64,000 nucleotides of DNA. Source: Prochlorococcus sp. AG-321-E21 (lineage in GTDB: Bacteria > Cyanobacteriota > Cyanobacteriia > PCC-6307 > Cyanobiaceae). Positions 30,912 through 41,567 of this stretch are shown piece after piece (within the stretch, counting starts at the first letter, position 1; each line of letters begins with the position of its first letter). The stretch lies in contig QBXH01000001.1 in assembly GCA_003283415.1 (NCBI GenBank), positions 106,215-170,214 on the forward strand, given 5' to 3'. The translations under genes and the position numbers were made by a program. The notes beneath the pieces were generated by a model that had not been told where the DNA came from, made no database searches, and saw only the letters and a list, made by a program, of their open reading frames with translations.

Positions 30912-31684
30912 TAGTTAGATAAAAAATTATTTACTGACTATCTAATTGACGGAATAGTTGTAAAAATAAATTCTAAAAAATTACAATATAATTAAAGAAC
31001 AATCAAGTATAAAATTTCCTCACTGACAGATTGCTGTCAAGGATTAAAGCTTTATTTCTGAGTTCTTTATTAGTTAAATTTTGAATGTAAACGTTTTGAG
31101 ATAACCTATTAACTTTTTTAACAGCTCAAAAAGAACAGTAGATCTTAATCAACCAATTATGATTCAGCACGGATTGAGAAACAATTTAAGTTTGTATCCA
31201 AATAGGTAAAAAATAAGAGCTTCTTTTTTCTGACTCGTTATGAAGAAAAAAGATCATATAGCTTCGAGTGACCACTACACAAAAGGTGAATAATGCTAGA
31301 GCTACACAAATAGGGCAATGTGGGAATCCCATTATGATTACGACCTAAAGTTTACTTTTCATTCTATCTATGATGTTAATCATTTCATCTAGCCATTCTG
31401 AATTGCTTTTTGATTGTCTCTTATGATTTTGACTTCTTTGAATACTCATCAAATAAACCTTTTATAAATTCCGTTCATATTATTAAAAGAATTTATTGGG
31501 ATCAATAAGTAAAAATACTAGATCGATTGATATGACTTAGTTCTATTAATAAATCTATACAATTGAAATTTAACAAAACAGAAAAAAAGGGGTATTATTC
31601 GATATTTACCTTAATGAAGGAACTAAAGAATAGGTTCTTGTTTTTCAATCAGGAAGATATTGGATTATTTATTAACAAAATGAA

Positions 31685-31834
31685 TTAGCCAAAATTAACA
31701 TTTTGTTGAAATATCCCAAATAAATTATTTCCAACTATGGCAGCAATAATTAAAATGAAGGCTACTATCGCGAAAAGAGCACTTACATCTTTAATATCAT
31801 AAGGAGCTTTAAATAGAGGTTTTTCCTCTGTCAT
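31685..31834 (-). CDS. 49-aa single-TM microprotein (absent from ORF track)
   Basis: MTEEKPLFKAPYDIKDVSALFAIVAFILIIAAIVGNNLFGIFQQNVNFG*. Confidence 0.6.
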   Translation of the reverse strand: MTEEKPLFKAPYDIKDVSALFAIVAFILIIAAIVGNNLFGIFQQNVNFG

Positions 31835-31960
31835 GATTTTCCTCTTAAATCTTAATATTAAATCATCTTATATCATTGTTTGAAGGAAGAATTGAGTATT
31901 TATTCGCTTGACTTCATATGTGGACTCATTTTATAGAGTAGCTAGTTACAAAGTAAGATT

Positions 31961-32125
31961 ATGAAACTTACAACACCCTTAACTATCCTCAACAATTCAT
32001 TAAATGATGTATGGAGGATGCACGATTTTAATTATCAATTACCAAAAGATACTTTTAGTGAGTACTGGGATGAGGAATGTATTTTGCATCCTACAAATTC
32101 TCATTGTAAAATTTTTGATGATTAG
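31961..32125 (+). CDS. 54-aa microprotein with CP12-like C-terminal motif (absent from ORF track)
   Basis: MKLTTPLTILNNSLNDVWRMHDFNYQLPKDTFSEYWDEECILHPTNSHCKIFDD*; CxxxPxxxxC(K/R)x(F/Y)D(D/N) spacing as in CP12 C-terminus. Confidence 0.6.
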   Translation: MKLTTPLTILNNSLNDVWRMHDFNYQLPKDTFSEYWDEECILHPTNSHCKIFDD

Positions 32126-32157
32126 TGACTTGATTATCTTTCAACAAATTTAACAAT

Positions 32158-32186
32158 AAAAAAGGCCACCTTAATGGCCTTTCTTA
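32158..32186. terminator. Bidirectional-type terminator between CP12-like and DUF4278 genes
   Basis: AAAGGCCA-ccttaa-TGGCCTTT flanked by A/T runs. Confidence 0.8.
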
Positions 32187-32202
32187 TTATTTATATAGGG
32201 GA

Positions 32203-32340
32203 TTAATTTGTATAAGATTTACCTCTATATGTAAGTTCAGTATGCTGTTTCTTAACAGCTGCTTTGTTTTGGACATATTTTTGTCCTCTGTAGATTAGAG
32301 TCATCTGTTTTCTCCGGTTTCGCCCAAGTCCCCGTTCCAT
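32203..32340 (-). CDS. DUF4278-like microprotein, 45 aa with Arg-rich N-terminus (or 33 aa from internal ATG at 32304)
   Basis: MERGLGRNRRKQMTLIYRGQKYVQNKAAVKKQHTELTYRGKSYTN*; twin YRG motifs. Confidence 0.7.
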   Translation of the reverse strand: MERGLGRNRRKQMTLIYRGQKYVQNKAAVKKQHTELTYRGKSYTN

Positions 32341-32612
32341 GGCTTGAGTCGATTTGCGGCTTGCATTATTACAAGTTGAACGTTTTGGTAGCCTTTGCTA
32401 CATATTTATATTAACACATGAGAAATTTTTTTGTATGGGGTTTTCTAAAAGTTTTTATAGTCATTAATTATCTATTTTGAGGTTTCTTTCTTATAAAATT
32501 TTTTGGAAATAGCTTAAAGTTTTATGCAGGTTACGTTTTGTTCAAGTTATCTATTTATTGTTAATAATTTTACTTTTTAAATGTAAAATTCAAATGATTA
32601 TAACGTTGTTTT

Positions 32613-32807
32613 ATGTTCTCAAGAAACAAAAAATCTCCTAGTAAAAAAGCTGCAGTTGTTGTAGAGAAACCTTTGTATGCTCAGTTACTTCCATTCGCGA
32701 ATGTTATGACTGAGAAGGTTCAAGTGGTTAATGCATTAGCTTTTACTTTAATAATGGGCGTATCAATTTTTGGAATAGCTCTTTGGAGGCTTTCTGCTCT
32801 AACTTAA
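32613..32807 (+). CDS. Small membrane protein, 64 aa
   Basis: KKAAVVVEKPLYAQLLPFANVMTEKVQVVNALAFTLIMGVSIFGIALWRL. Confidence 0.65.
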   Translation: MFSRNKKSPSKKAAVVVEKPLYAQLLPFANVMTEKVQVVNALAFTLIMGVSIFGIALWRLSALT

Positions 32808-32811
32808 TTAT

Positions 32812-33075
32812 CTAATTTTTCAGGGAATTAATTTTTGACTCTTTGTCGTTAATCATCGTAATTAACCACTTTGAAGCTAAAGCTCGTGATATGGATCTAT
32901 TTTTTAGAAATCTACATATGTAAATATGTAGATTTTTTTCGTTGGTAGAGTTGAATCTCTCTTCAAATTCTAATATTGATTCTTCTGTGTTTCTTTTCCT
33001 GAGCTCGTCAACTAATGCATGAGTAGATGAATCATTAAAAAAATTACCAATATTTAAGCTTAATGTCATAGTCAA
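32812..33075 (-). CDS. Hypothetical protein, 87 aa
   Basis: Open frame. Confidence 0.5.
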   Translation of the reverse strand: MTMTLSLNIGNFFNDSSTHALVDELRKRNTEESILEFEERFNSTNEKNLHIYICRFLKNRSISRALASKWLITMINDKESKINSLKN

Positions 33076-33155
33076 TTTATATACCTACTAAAGATGTAGC
33101 TATAAATTGAAATTTTAAAAACAAAAATTTCCTTTTTTTACAAATAATTTAATAT

Positions 33156-35489
33156 TTAATTTTCTGGTTTAGCTAAAGGAAGTAAACACTTATCTGAATC
33201 ACAACCAGCTGGTCCTGCTTCGGAGAGTTCTCCAATATCATATTTATTGAGCGCATCAAAGAAATCGTTATTTACTTTCCTTTCAGTTACTTTTTCCTGC
33301 AAAGATAAATATTCCTCTTTGCTTATAGGTTCAAAAGGTAATCTTGGGAATGTAGCATTTGCACTGAAACGAGCTAATAATGCTGCAGAAATATAACCTT
33401 CGTTATTTTCTATTGCACTATGTATTGCTTTTGCTAAGTCTTCAATTTCACTTTCTCTAAATTCTACTGTTGCAGAAGTATTATGTTCTGTATAAAATTT
33501 TTGAACTTGCATGTAAAAATCGAATTGTGCAAGGGCAGAGAAGTTATTTATATCTATTTGATCTGCTCCTTCTATATTGGCCCAACTTACTTCAGTTGGT
33601 ATTTCAACTAGCCATTCAGTACATCTTGGATCAAATGGATTATTAAGTAAGCAGCCTTTCTCATCTTTGTCAGATTGGGATGGAACAACAGAGTAACCAT
33701 AATCCATACAAGCTAAAGCAATAGGATCGTTCTTTCTGAAAGTTATTCTTCTTAAAAATCTTTGTGCTTTAGGTGGATGCCATCCAGGAGCTGCCCCTGT
33801 TAAAAGACTTTTGGTGCCGGCAGGTTGAACTGTTGTACATCTATTAGGTCTTCTAAGATTATGTTTGTCGCAGTATTCCCAAACAGTTTCTTTTACAGTT
33901 TTTCTCCATGAATCTAAGAATTTAGCTTCTTGCTTTTTAAATTCTTTCCCTTTTTCGTTATCAGGTCTCCCAGCCTCCCACCATTTTAACCAAGGGGTTC
34001 CAAAGGCATGTACACAAAAATCAAATAATCCCGTAAAACTAACACCCACAATAGGATCATACGCCCTGCTTTTTCTATATCTTTCAACTTCAAATTCATG
34101 ATTTAGCAAACATGCCACTGAAAGTGCTGCAGCTTTAAAAGCTTTTTTTTGTTCTTCAATATTTTCAGGGTCAATCTGATTTAGGTGAACTTCGGCCAAG
34201 TTACAATGAAAATCGTTGCCTAATATTTCTCCGCAAGGATTAAGTCCATATCTACTCATTCTATGATCTAGTTCTTCTTCAGAAAAAGGTCCGTAATTAA
34301 GATTAATCCAGTCTCTTGCTTCTTCCTTACCTTGTTCTGAATATATTTCTATGAATTCATTTTTGAGATCTTCTTCGTTTAAAATATCTGCATTTGATCT
34401 TGCTATTGCTTCTGGTGCAAATTGAATTGCTCCTTCACCTGAATGGAATTGCTTGGTTACAGCCTCCAGAATTGTTTGATAAGAGGGTTTTGTATGATAA
34501 ACCCTTGTATGATTTGCCATTCTAAGAGCGTCCTTTTCGGGATCGATTCTCCAATTACCTTCTTCGTCTTGACTCCATAGATTCTCTTTAGCTGATGCTG
34601 CTTCTTTGTCATCAGATGCAAACTGCCTCATACCAGCGCTTCTTCTTATATTGCCTGCAACTATTGTTACAGCTGCCTCGTCGATTAGTAAGCAACACTC
34701 AACTGTATTTAGCTTTCTACCAATTGCTTTTCCTAAAAGAGATGCAACTCGAGCGTAAAGATCCTTTAATTTAATAGGATTCGCCATGCCTCCAAAACCT
34801 TTTAATGATTCTCCTGCTGGCCTAATATCCTCTAAGTCAATATGAACATTAACTTCTTTCTCAAGACTTTCATTGCTTGATGCTTCTAGAAGATATTTAT
34901 AACTATCTACCCAGCCTCTTCGGCTATCCCCAACTTTTATAAAAATATCGTTGCCTTTAATTTCTAAAGAAGATTTTTCTTTCCTTTGGTCTTTAGGAGT
35001 TATTCCTACTTCGCTTACTGATTTAATAGTTATTTTATTTTTTACTATTGGAAGCTTATTTATAAAATGGGGCTCTATTATTGCTCCTGTGCCGCAACCC
35101 ATCATTGCTAAATCCATCATTAAGGCAAAAGCTTCCCAATCAATTAAATTTGTCGATGTACAATTGTACGCTCCTGAAAAATTCTGGTTTTTATTAATCC
35201 ATGGAGTCCCTCCGATCCATAACCATCTTCCAGATGGTTGAGCCTTTTGGTTGCTCTGCATTTCTCTCATTAACATCAATTCTTGATCAGAGAGTTTTCC
35301 TAATTCTTTTAATCCAGATAAATTTCTTTCTCCAACTTCACTCCAATTTTCTCTTTTCCCGGAAACTGTCTTTCTGCTATATGACCTAAAGAAGACAGGA
35401 TAAGCAGCAGGAGCTGTTTTGGGGAAGTCATCTTTTCTAAGATTATTAGAATTGCTCTCGGAGGAAGCTTTATTTGGTGCAATTGTCAC
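33156..35489 (-). CDS. nrdJ: Adenosylcobalamin-dependent (class II) ribonucleoside-triphosphate reductase
   Basis: FFRSYSRKTVSGKRENW; GGTPWINKNQNFSGAYNCTSTNLIDWEAFALMMDLAMMGCGTG; RYGLNPCGEILG; 777 aa. Confidence 0.93.
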   Translation of the reverse strand: MTIAPNKASSESNSNNLRKDDFPKTAPAAYPVFFRSYSRKTVSGKRENWSEVGERNLSGLKELGKLSDQELMLMREMQSNQKAQPSGRWLWIGGTPWINKNQNFSGAYNCTSTNLIDWEAFALMMDLAMMGCGTGAIIEPHFINKLPIVKNKITIKSVSEVGITPKDQRKEKSSLEIKGNDIFIKVGDSRRGWVDSYKYLLEASSNESLEKEVNVHIDLEDIRPAGESLKGFGGMANPIKLKDLYARVASLLGKAIGRKLNTVECCLLIDEAAVTIVAGNIRRSAGMRQFASDDKEAASAKENLWSQDEEGNWRIDPEKDALRMANHTRVYHTKPSYQTILEAVTKQFHSGEGAIQFAPEAIARSNADILNEEDLKNEFIEIYSEQGKEEARDWINLNYGPFSEEELDHRMSRYGLNPCGEILGNDFHCNLAEVHLNQIDPENIEEQKKAFKAAALSVACLLNHEFEVERYRKSRAYDPIVGVSFTGLFDFCVHAFGTPWLKWWEAGRPDNEKGKEFKKQEAKFLDSWRKTVKETVWEYCDKHNLRRPNRCTTVQPAGTKSLLTGAAPGWHPPKAQRFLRRITFRKNDPIALACMDYGYSVVPSQSDKDEKGCLLNNPFDPRCTEWLVEIPTEVSWANIEGADQIDINNFSALAQFDFYMQVQKFYTEHNTSATVEFRESEIEDLAKAIHSAIENNEGYISAALLARFSANATFPRLPFEPISKEEYLSLQEKVTERKVNNDFFDALNKYDIGELSEAGPAGCDSDKCLLPLAKPEN

Positions 35490-35620
35490 GATAAAAAAGT
35501 ATGTAAATTTACCCGTAAAGGAAGAATAACTCTACCTGTGGCGTCTGCAACTATTCTTACCACTATTTAACGGTTTGTGTAAAAATATGTTTATTATGAA
35601 ATCTTTGTTCACGGAAGTTT

Positions 35621-36316
35621 ATGGAAAGAATTGTTGAACCTGAATTAATGGAAAGAGAAGACCAAGTTGATTCTTATGCTAAAGCTGACTTTTCAGAGGG
35701 AGAGAATAATCTTATTAGTCAAATAAATCATTACTTGATTAAAAATAATATTAATTTGAGTGAAAAAGAATTGATTATTGATTTAGGATGCGGACCTGGC
35801 AATATTTCTGAAAAGTTATCAACTAAATGGCCTAATGCCACAGTTATTGGTATTGATGGCTCCAAAGAGATGATTCGAATAGCTGATTTAAATAAAAAGA
35901 ATTCCTTAAATAGGAGTCGATTAAAAAATTTGAGTTACATTTGTGCAGATATAAAAAGCCTTAAATCAAGTGATATTTCTTTCGAAAAAAATATAAGTTT
36001 ATTAGTCAGCAACAGTTTAATTCACCATATTACTTATCTGGATGATTTTTTTAATACTATAAAGAGATTATCAACTGATTTGACTATAAATTTTCATAAA
36101 GATCTGAAAAGACCGATTGATAAACAATCAGCCTTACATTTAAAAGAAAAATGTGGGGAGAAATATAATGAAATTTTGACTAATGATTATTACGCTTCAT
36201 TAAAGGCTTCTTACACTTCAAAAGAATTAAAAGATTTTATTTTTGAGAATAAATTATCCTCTTTAGAAGTGTTCGAAGAAGGTGATCAATATTTAGTTAT
36301 TTATGGTAAGGTTTAG
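35621..36316 (+). CDS. SAM-dependent class I methyltransferase
   Basis: LIIDLGCGPGNISEKLSTKWPNATVIGIDGSKEMI. Confidence 0.85.
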   Translation: MERIVEPELMEREDQVDSYAKADFSEGENNLISQINHYLIKNNINLSEKELIIDLGCGPGNISEKLSTKWPNATVIGIDGSKEMIRIADLNKKNSLNRSRLKNLSYICADIKSLKSSDISFEKNISLLVSNSLIHHITYLDDFFNTIKRLSTDLTINFHKDLKRPIDKQSALHLKEKCGEKYNEILTNDYYASLKASYTSKELKDFIFENKLSSLEVFEEGDQYLVIYGKV

Positions 36317-36345
36317 AGTTAGTGGGATTGTTAAAATAGAATTTC

Positions 36346-37983
36346 ATGAGTTCAAGTACTAAAAACTTTAATAATAAAAATATCTTAGAGGCGGTTAATA
36401 AAAGGAGGAACTTTGCGATTATTTCACATCCTGATGCTGGTAAAACAACTCTCACTGAAAAACTTCTTTTGTATGGTGGCGCTATACAGCAAGCAGGGGC
36501 AGTAAAAGCAAGAGGTAATCAAAGGAAAGCAACTTCTGATTGGATGGAACTTGAAAAACAGAGAGGTATTTCAATTACTTCAACTGTTTTGCAGTTTGAA
36601 TATGAAAGATCAGTAATAAATCTTTTGGATACTCCTGGTCACAAAGATTTTTCAGAAGATACATATAGAACTTTAGCTGCCGCAGATAACGCAGTAATGC
36701 TTGAAGATGCCGCCAAAGGATTAGAACCTCAAACAAGAAAATTATTTGAGGTATGCAGAATGAGGAAAATACCTATTTTTACTTTTATTAACAAGATGGA
36801 TAGACCAGGCAGAGAACCTTTTTCTTTGCTTGATGAAATTGAATCAGAGCTTGGTTTAAATACTTTGCCGGTTAATTGGCCGATTGGTATAGGTGAGGAA
36901 TTTAGAGGAGTTATAGATAGACTTACAAGAGAGGTTATTTTATTTGATAAAGCTGTTAGAGGAAAACAGTCAAATGAGAAAAGAATGAGGTTAGATGATA
37001 AAGAACTTTCAAAATATGTAGAGAAAGAATTACTTGATATCTCTCTTGAAGAGCTCGAGGTCCTTGATGAGGCAGGTTCGAAATTAGAAAAAGAAGAAAT
37101 TTATAATGGCTCACTTACGCCTGTTTTCTTTGGCTCGGCGATGACAAATTTTGGGGTAAGACCCTTTTTAGATAGTTTTTTAAAAATGGCTCAAAAACCA
37201 ACTTCAAGAAATAGTAATAAAGGAGATATCGAGCCTGCAAGCGATGAATTTAGCGGTTTCGTATTTAAGTTACAGGCAAATATGGATCCAAAGCATAGAG
37301 ATAGAGTTGCTTTTATAAGAGTTTGTAGTGGAAAATTTGAAAAGGATATGTCAGTCAAACACTCTAGAACAGGAAGAACTATTAGATTATCTCGACCTCA
37401 AAAAATATTTGGTCAAGAAAGAGAAGTAGTTGATGATGCCTACCCTGGTGATGTAATTGGACTTAATAACCCTGGAATGTTTTCTATCGGAGATACTTTA
37501 TATACAGGCGCTCATCTTGAATATGAGGGTATACCCTCCTTTAGTCCTGAAATATTTAGTTGGCTTAGAAATCCAAACCCTTCAGCATTTAAAAACTTTA
37601 GAAAGGGAGTAAACGAACTTCGTGAAGAAGGTGCTGTTCAAATACTTTATGACTTTGATGAGAGCAAAAGAGATCCTATCCTTGCAGCTGTTGGACAATT
37701 ACAGTTGGAAGTAGTTATTCATAGATTAAAAAATGAATATGGAGTGGATGCCAATCTTGAATCTATGCCATACCAATTGGCAAGATGGGTTTCAGATGGA
37801 TGGTCAGCTATTGACGAATTAGGAAGAATTTTTAATTGCAAAGTAGTTAAGGATTGCTGGAACAGGCCAGTTATTCTTTTTAAAAATCAGTGGAATCTTA
37901 ATCAATTTATTGAAGATAATGAGAGTTTAGATTTAAAAAAAGTAGCACCTGTTGTTAGTGGAGTGGAACCAATTGTTTTATAA
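36346..37983 (+). CDS. prfC: Peptide chain release factor 3
   Basis: [76 protein letters not shown]. Confidence 0.95.
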   Translation: MSSSTKNFNNKNILEAVNKRRNFAIISHPDAGKTTLTEKLLLYGGAIQQAGAVKARGNQRKATSDWMELEKQRGISITSTVLQFEYERSVINLLDTPGHKDFSEDTYRTLAAADNAVMLEDAAKGLEPQTRKLFEVCRMRKIPIFTFINKMDRPGREPFSLLDEIESELGLNTLPVNWPIGIGEEFRGVIDRLTREVILFDKAVRGKQSNEKRMRLDDKELSKYVEKELLDISLEELEVLDEAGSKLEKEEIYNGSLTPVFFGSAMTNFGVRPFLDSFLKMAQKPTSRNSNKGDIEPASDEFSGFVFKLQANMDPKHRDRVAFIRVCSGKFEKDMSVKHSRTGRTIRLSRPQKIFGQEREVVDDAYPGDVIGLNNPGMFSIGDTLYTGAHLEYEGIPSFSPEIFSWLRNPNPSAFKNFRKGVNELREEGAVQILYDFDESKRDPILAAVGQLQLEVVIHRLKNEYGVDANLESMPYQLARWVSDGWSAIDELGRIFNCKVVKDCWNRPVILFKNQWNLNQFIEDNESLDLKKVAPVVSGVEPIVL

Positions 37984-38010
37984 AGTCCTAATGGATAATA
38001 AAATTAGTTA

Positions 38011-38709
38011 ATGTATATTTATTGTAAGAAACAATTGGATTCTAATAAAAGCAAAAACAATCCCGATAAAACTCCTTATGAGATATTAGGTGTCAAAGAA
38101 GGTGCCGATTTTGAAGTTATACAAAAAGCAAGAGATCTTAAAGTTAAGGAGGCCGGTGAAGATTTACTACTTAAGGCAAAAATAGAATCATCTTTTGATC
38201 AATTGTTAATGGGTAGTTTAAAAGCAAGGCAATCAGGTAATGTTAGTTTCGAAGCTCAAAATGCGTCTAAGAAAGAGAAACAAATTAATAAACTTATTAA
38301 TAATGATTTTCCACTTTTATCAAAAATAAAAAATTTCAATAATAATGGTAATAAGTCAAACGAATATAGCCTTCCAAAAATAAATCCTCCATCTTTTGAT
38401 AATCTTTCAATCAAATTATCTGTTGGATTACTATTTTTGATAATACTTTTAATTAGTCCTGATTCTTACAACAGACTTCTGCTCTCTATTTCAACATTAA
38501 TCCTTACTTATATTCAACTTAAATCAGGTAAAAAGTTTATTAGTTCTCTGGGTTGGAGTGTGACATTTCTTTCAATAGGATTAATATTTGGAGGTTTATT
38601 TGAAACCAACTCATTTATTCAGGAAATATCCAATAACTCACTATCAATTCAGAAGATTCAAAGTTTACCAGCAATGATAATTTTGTGGTTTGGAGTAATT
38701 TTCCTTTAA
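38011..38709 (+). CDS. CPP1-like (DUF3353, J-like) membrane protein
   Basis: TPYEILGVKEGADFEVIQKARDLKVKEAGEDLLLKAKIESSFDQLLMGSLKAR plus C-terminal TM segments. Confidence 0.75.
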   Translation: MYIYCKKQLDSNKSKNNPDKTPYEILGVKEGADFEVIQKARDLKVKEAGEDLLLKAKIESSFDQLLMGSLKARQSGNVSFEAQNASKKEKQINKLINNDFPLLSKIKNFNNNGNKSNEYSLPKINPPSFDNLSIKLSVGLLFLIILLISPDSYNRLLLSISTLILTYIQLKSGKKFISSLGWSVTFLSIGLIFGGLFETNSFIQEISNNSLSIQKIQSLPAMIILWFGVIFL

Positions 38710-38710
38710 A

Positions 38711-39613
38711 TTAATTTTTAATCATCTCTCTAATCTCTTCAGAATTTATTAAATATTTATTTTTGCAAAATTCACAAACTAATTCGGCTTTCCCTTCTTT
38801 TTTTAAAATATCTTCTAATTCTTTTTTATCAAGCATTCTCATTGCATTTAAACTTCTTTCTCTGGAGCATCTACATTCAAATCTCACTTCTTGAGTTCGA
38901 GCTTTCTCGGAAATTGATTTATCGTCAATATCTGGAAATATATTTTTTATTAGTGAAAGAAGATTATCTTTTGATTTAAATAAGTCTTCACTAAAAGAAT
39001 TGATTTCTTTACATCTTTCTTCAAGCAGCGAAACTAATAAGGGATCAGTTTCTTTTTTTGGTAATACTTGAGCTAACAATCCTCCGCTTGAAATAATATT
39101 TTTATTTTGAATCTTTTCCCCAATAAATACCGCAGAAGGAGTCTGTTCAGAATGATATAGATAAGATGCTAAATCTTCTGCAATATTTCCATTAACTAAC
39201 TCAACAGTGCTAGTAAAAGGTTCTCCAAAACCATTATCCCGAATAACATTTAAATATCCCGTCCCTAATGCTTTGGTGAAATTAAAAGAATATTGATTTG
39301 ACTTGGTTTTGACTAAATCTAATTCCAAATTAGGGTTTCCTACATAACCTCTTACTTTCCCATCTCTGCCTGCATCAACTAGTAATCCCTTTAAGGGACC
39401 ATCAGATCTTACTCTTAAAGTAACTCGCCCATGCATTACTTTCATTGAACTTGCTAATAGAAGAGAGGCGCTGAAAGCTCTTCCCAGGATAGATGTAGTT
39501 AGATATGACAATCCGTGCCTATCTTTCGCATCCATTATTGCATCAGTTGTTAATACCGCAACTAACCTTATTCCACCATTTGCAGCAGTTGCTCGTACAA
39601 TTTTATCTCCCAT
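38711..39613 (-). CDS. hslO: Hsp33 redox-regulated chaperone
   Basis: [23 protein letters not shown]-terminal CRCSRER...CEFCKNKY zinc motif. Confidence 0.93.
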   Translation of the reverse strand: MGDKIVRATAANGGIRLVAVLTTDAIMDAKDRHGLSYLTTSILGRAFSASLLLASSMKVMHGRVTLRVRSDGPLKGLLVDAGRDGKVRGYVGNPNLELDLVKTKSNQYSFNFTKALGTGYLNVIRDNGFGEPFTSTVELVNGNIAEDLASYLYHSEQTPSAVFIGEKIQNKNIISSGGLLAQVLPKKETDPLLVSLLEERCKEINSFSEDLFKSKDNLLSLIKNIFPDIDDKSISEKARTQEVRFECRCSRERSLNAMRMLDKKELEDILKKEGKAELVCEFCKNKYLINSEEIREMIKN

Positions 39614-39617
39614 GATT

Positions 39618-40250
39618 TTATTTAATTAATTTCTTAATCTTTCCTTTCTCTAGAGTTAACATTTTAGAAGGTATCCCCTCAAATAATGAGGGTTCATGAG
39701 TAACGATAATTATTGTATTTTTACTTTTTAGATTGAGAACTAAATTCTTAACATCATTTTTCATTGACCAATCAAGACCAGCAGTTGGCTCATCAAGTAA
39801 AAGAATGGTTGGATTTCTCATTAGTTGGACTGCTACAGCTAATCTCCTCTGTTGGCCACCACTTAGTTTTTCAGGTGGTTGAGTTAGATTAATATCGGAT
39901 AGTCCCACTTTTTTTAGAACTTGCTCTATGTTTTTTTCTCTCAAAGATTTATAACCAATTTTTAATTCTTTCCCAACGGTTGTTCCTAAAAAGTATCTTT
40001 CCGGGAATTGGAATACTACTCCACATATCCATCTTCTTTGCCTAGCAGAAATTTTTTTATTTTTCCAAGAAATCTTTCCTTTCTGAGGAATAATTAGTCC
40101 ACTTATTATTTCCAGCAGGGTTGTTTTACCTGAACCACTACTTCCGCAAATTAATATAATTTCATTTTCATGGAGACTGAAAGTAATATCATCTAATATT
40201 TTTTTATTTCCAGTTTGAGGTTGATAAGTAATATCTTTTAAATCAAGCAT
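39618..40250 (-). CDS. ABC transporter ATP-binding protein
   Basis: [49 protein letters not shown]. Confidence 0.9.
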   Translation of the reverse strand: MLDLKDITYQPQTGNKKILDDITFSLHENEIILICGSSGSGKTTLLEIISGLIIPQKGKISWKNKKISARQRRWICGVVFQFPERYFLGTTVGKELKIGYKSLREKNIEQVLKKVGLSDINLTQPPEKLSGGQQRRLAVAVQLMRNPTILLLDEPTAGLDWSMKNDVKNLVLNLKSKNTIIIVTHEPSLFEGIPSKMLTLEKGKIKKLIK

Positions 40251-40335
40251 TATTAATTAAGTTGTAGGTATGAATTTTAAACTATGTAATACCAACTTAT
40301 AATAAGTATAAATCTAAAAAAAAATTATAGTAAAA

Positions 40336-40779
40336 ATGAATATTGCATTTAGGGAAGTTGATCCTTTTAATTGTTGGATTTGGATAAAATTTTTTGAAAT
40401 CCCTACTGAAGCAGAAAAAAATTACTTAGATGGTGTTTTTGATAGTTGGTACGTTTTAGGAAGGTTAGGTGGTTTTAATTCTGAGAATTTGCAAACTCAT
40501 GAAGAGGGTTCTGATTTAAGTTGGATGTCATACGATAATGAACAAAAAGAATCTTCCCTTCCTGCATTGATGCATAATTTAGGTGTTATGGAATATCAAA
40601 ATTTGTGGTCACGAAGTTGGGTAGATTTTGGCACTTCAGATTCACTTTCTATTGATATTTTAATAAATGCATTAAATGAGATATCTAATAATTATGTAAA
40701 AATTGATGAATTAATAATAGGTGGAGAAAATAGCGATTGGTCTATTGAGGAACATGAAGATTTGGTTTTTAAAAATTGA
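40336..40779 (+). CDS. DUF3531-like conserved protein
   Basis: MNIAFREVDPFNCWIWIKFFEIPTEAEKNYLDGVFDSWYVLGRLGGFN. Confidence 0.72.
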   Translation: MNIAFREVDPFNCWIWIKFFEIPTEAEKNYLDGVFDSWYVLGRLGGFNSENLQTHEEGSDLSWMSYDNEQKESSLPALMHNLGVMEYQNLWSRSWVDFGTSDSLSIDILINALNEISNNYVKIDELIIGGENSDWSIEEHEDLVFKN

Positions 40780-40788
40780 TTTTTAAAT

Positions 40789-41562
40789 ATGGATGATTTA
40801 ATAAGATTATTTATACAGAATGAAAGAATAATTAATAACAAGAACAATAATTTAAAACTTACAAATAACGAGGCACGCTACATAAATAAAGTCATGCGAT
40901 TAAAAATTGGTAAAGAAATATTTATCACTAATGGCCTAGGTTCATTATGGAAAGCCATAAATTTGGAGGACAATTTTATAAAGATAAATAATATTACGAA
41001 TCCTTATTTATTTCAAGAAAATCAAAAAATTTTATTAGGAATAGCTGTTGTTATTCCTAAAAATGGTTTTGAAGATATTCTAAAAATGTGTACTGAAATA
41101 GGAATTGATTTTATACAACCATTATATTCAGATAGACAGGTTAAGAAGTATACAAACTTCTCAAATAAACTTATAAGGTGGAATTCTATAATCAATGAAG
41201 CTGTTGAACAATGTGAAAGATTATGGAGACCATATATTTTGAATGATATTAATGTCTTTGACTGGATAAATTCTATAGAAAATAAAGATATTATTTCAAT
41301 CTCTGCAACTAGAGATGATACTTCTGAACATTTAAACCATTTGTTAAAAAAAAGGCAAAATATTTTGAAAAAAAAAGAAGAGGTTTTATGGAATGTAATT
41401 GGACCGGAGGGAGGCTGGTCCCAAGGTGAAATTGAATTTTTTATAAAAAATAAAATTGCCTTTGTAAAACTTTCAGAAAACATTTTAAGAACTTCAACAG
41501 CTGCAATTTATGCAACTTCAATTCTTAATCAATGGCGTAATGATTTTAAATTAACTCTTTAA
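40789..41562 (+). CDS. rsmE: 16S rRNA m3U1498 methyltransferase
   Basis: EARYINKVMRLKIG; VLWNVIGPEGGWSQGEIEFF; VKLSENILRTSTAAIYATSIL. Confidence 0.9.
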   Translation: MDDLIRLFIQNERIINNKNNNLKLTNNEARYINKVMRLKIGKEIFITNGLGSLWKAINLEDNFIKINNITNPYLFQENQKILLGIAVVIPKNGFEDILKMCTEIGIDFIQPLYSDRQVKKYTNFSNKLIRWNSIINEAVEQCERLWRPYILNDINVFDWINSIENKDIISISATRDDTSEHLNHLLKKRQNILKKKEEVLWNVIGPEGGWSQGEIEFFIKNKIAFVKLSENILRTSTAAIYATSILNQWRNDFKLTL

Positions 41563-41567
41563 AAAAA

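Noticed and set aside
30607-30918. 103-aa plus ORF in second frame over LigA fragment
   Set aside because: The LigA frame carries recognisable motifs; this frame does not
33865-35389. Plus ORFs within nrdJ (33865-34101, 34951-35241, 35201-35389)
   Set aside because: Antisense shadows of a highly conserved enzyme
41022-41483. 153-aa minus ORF
   Set aside because: Antisense to rsmE
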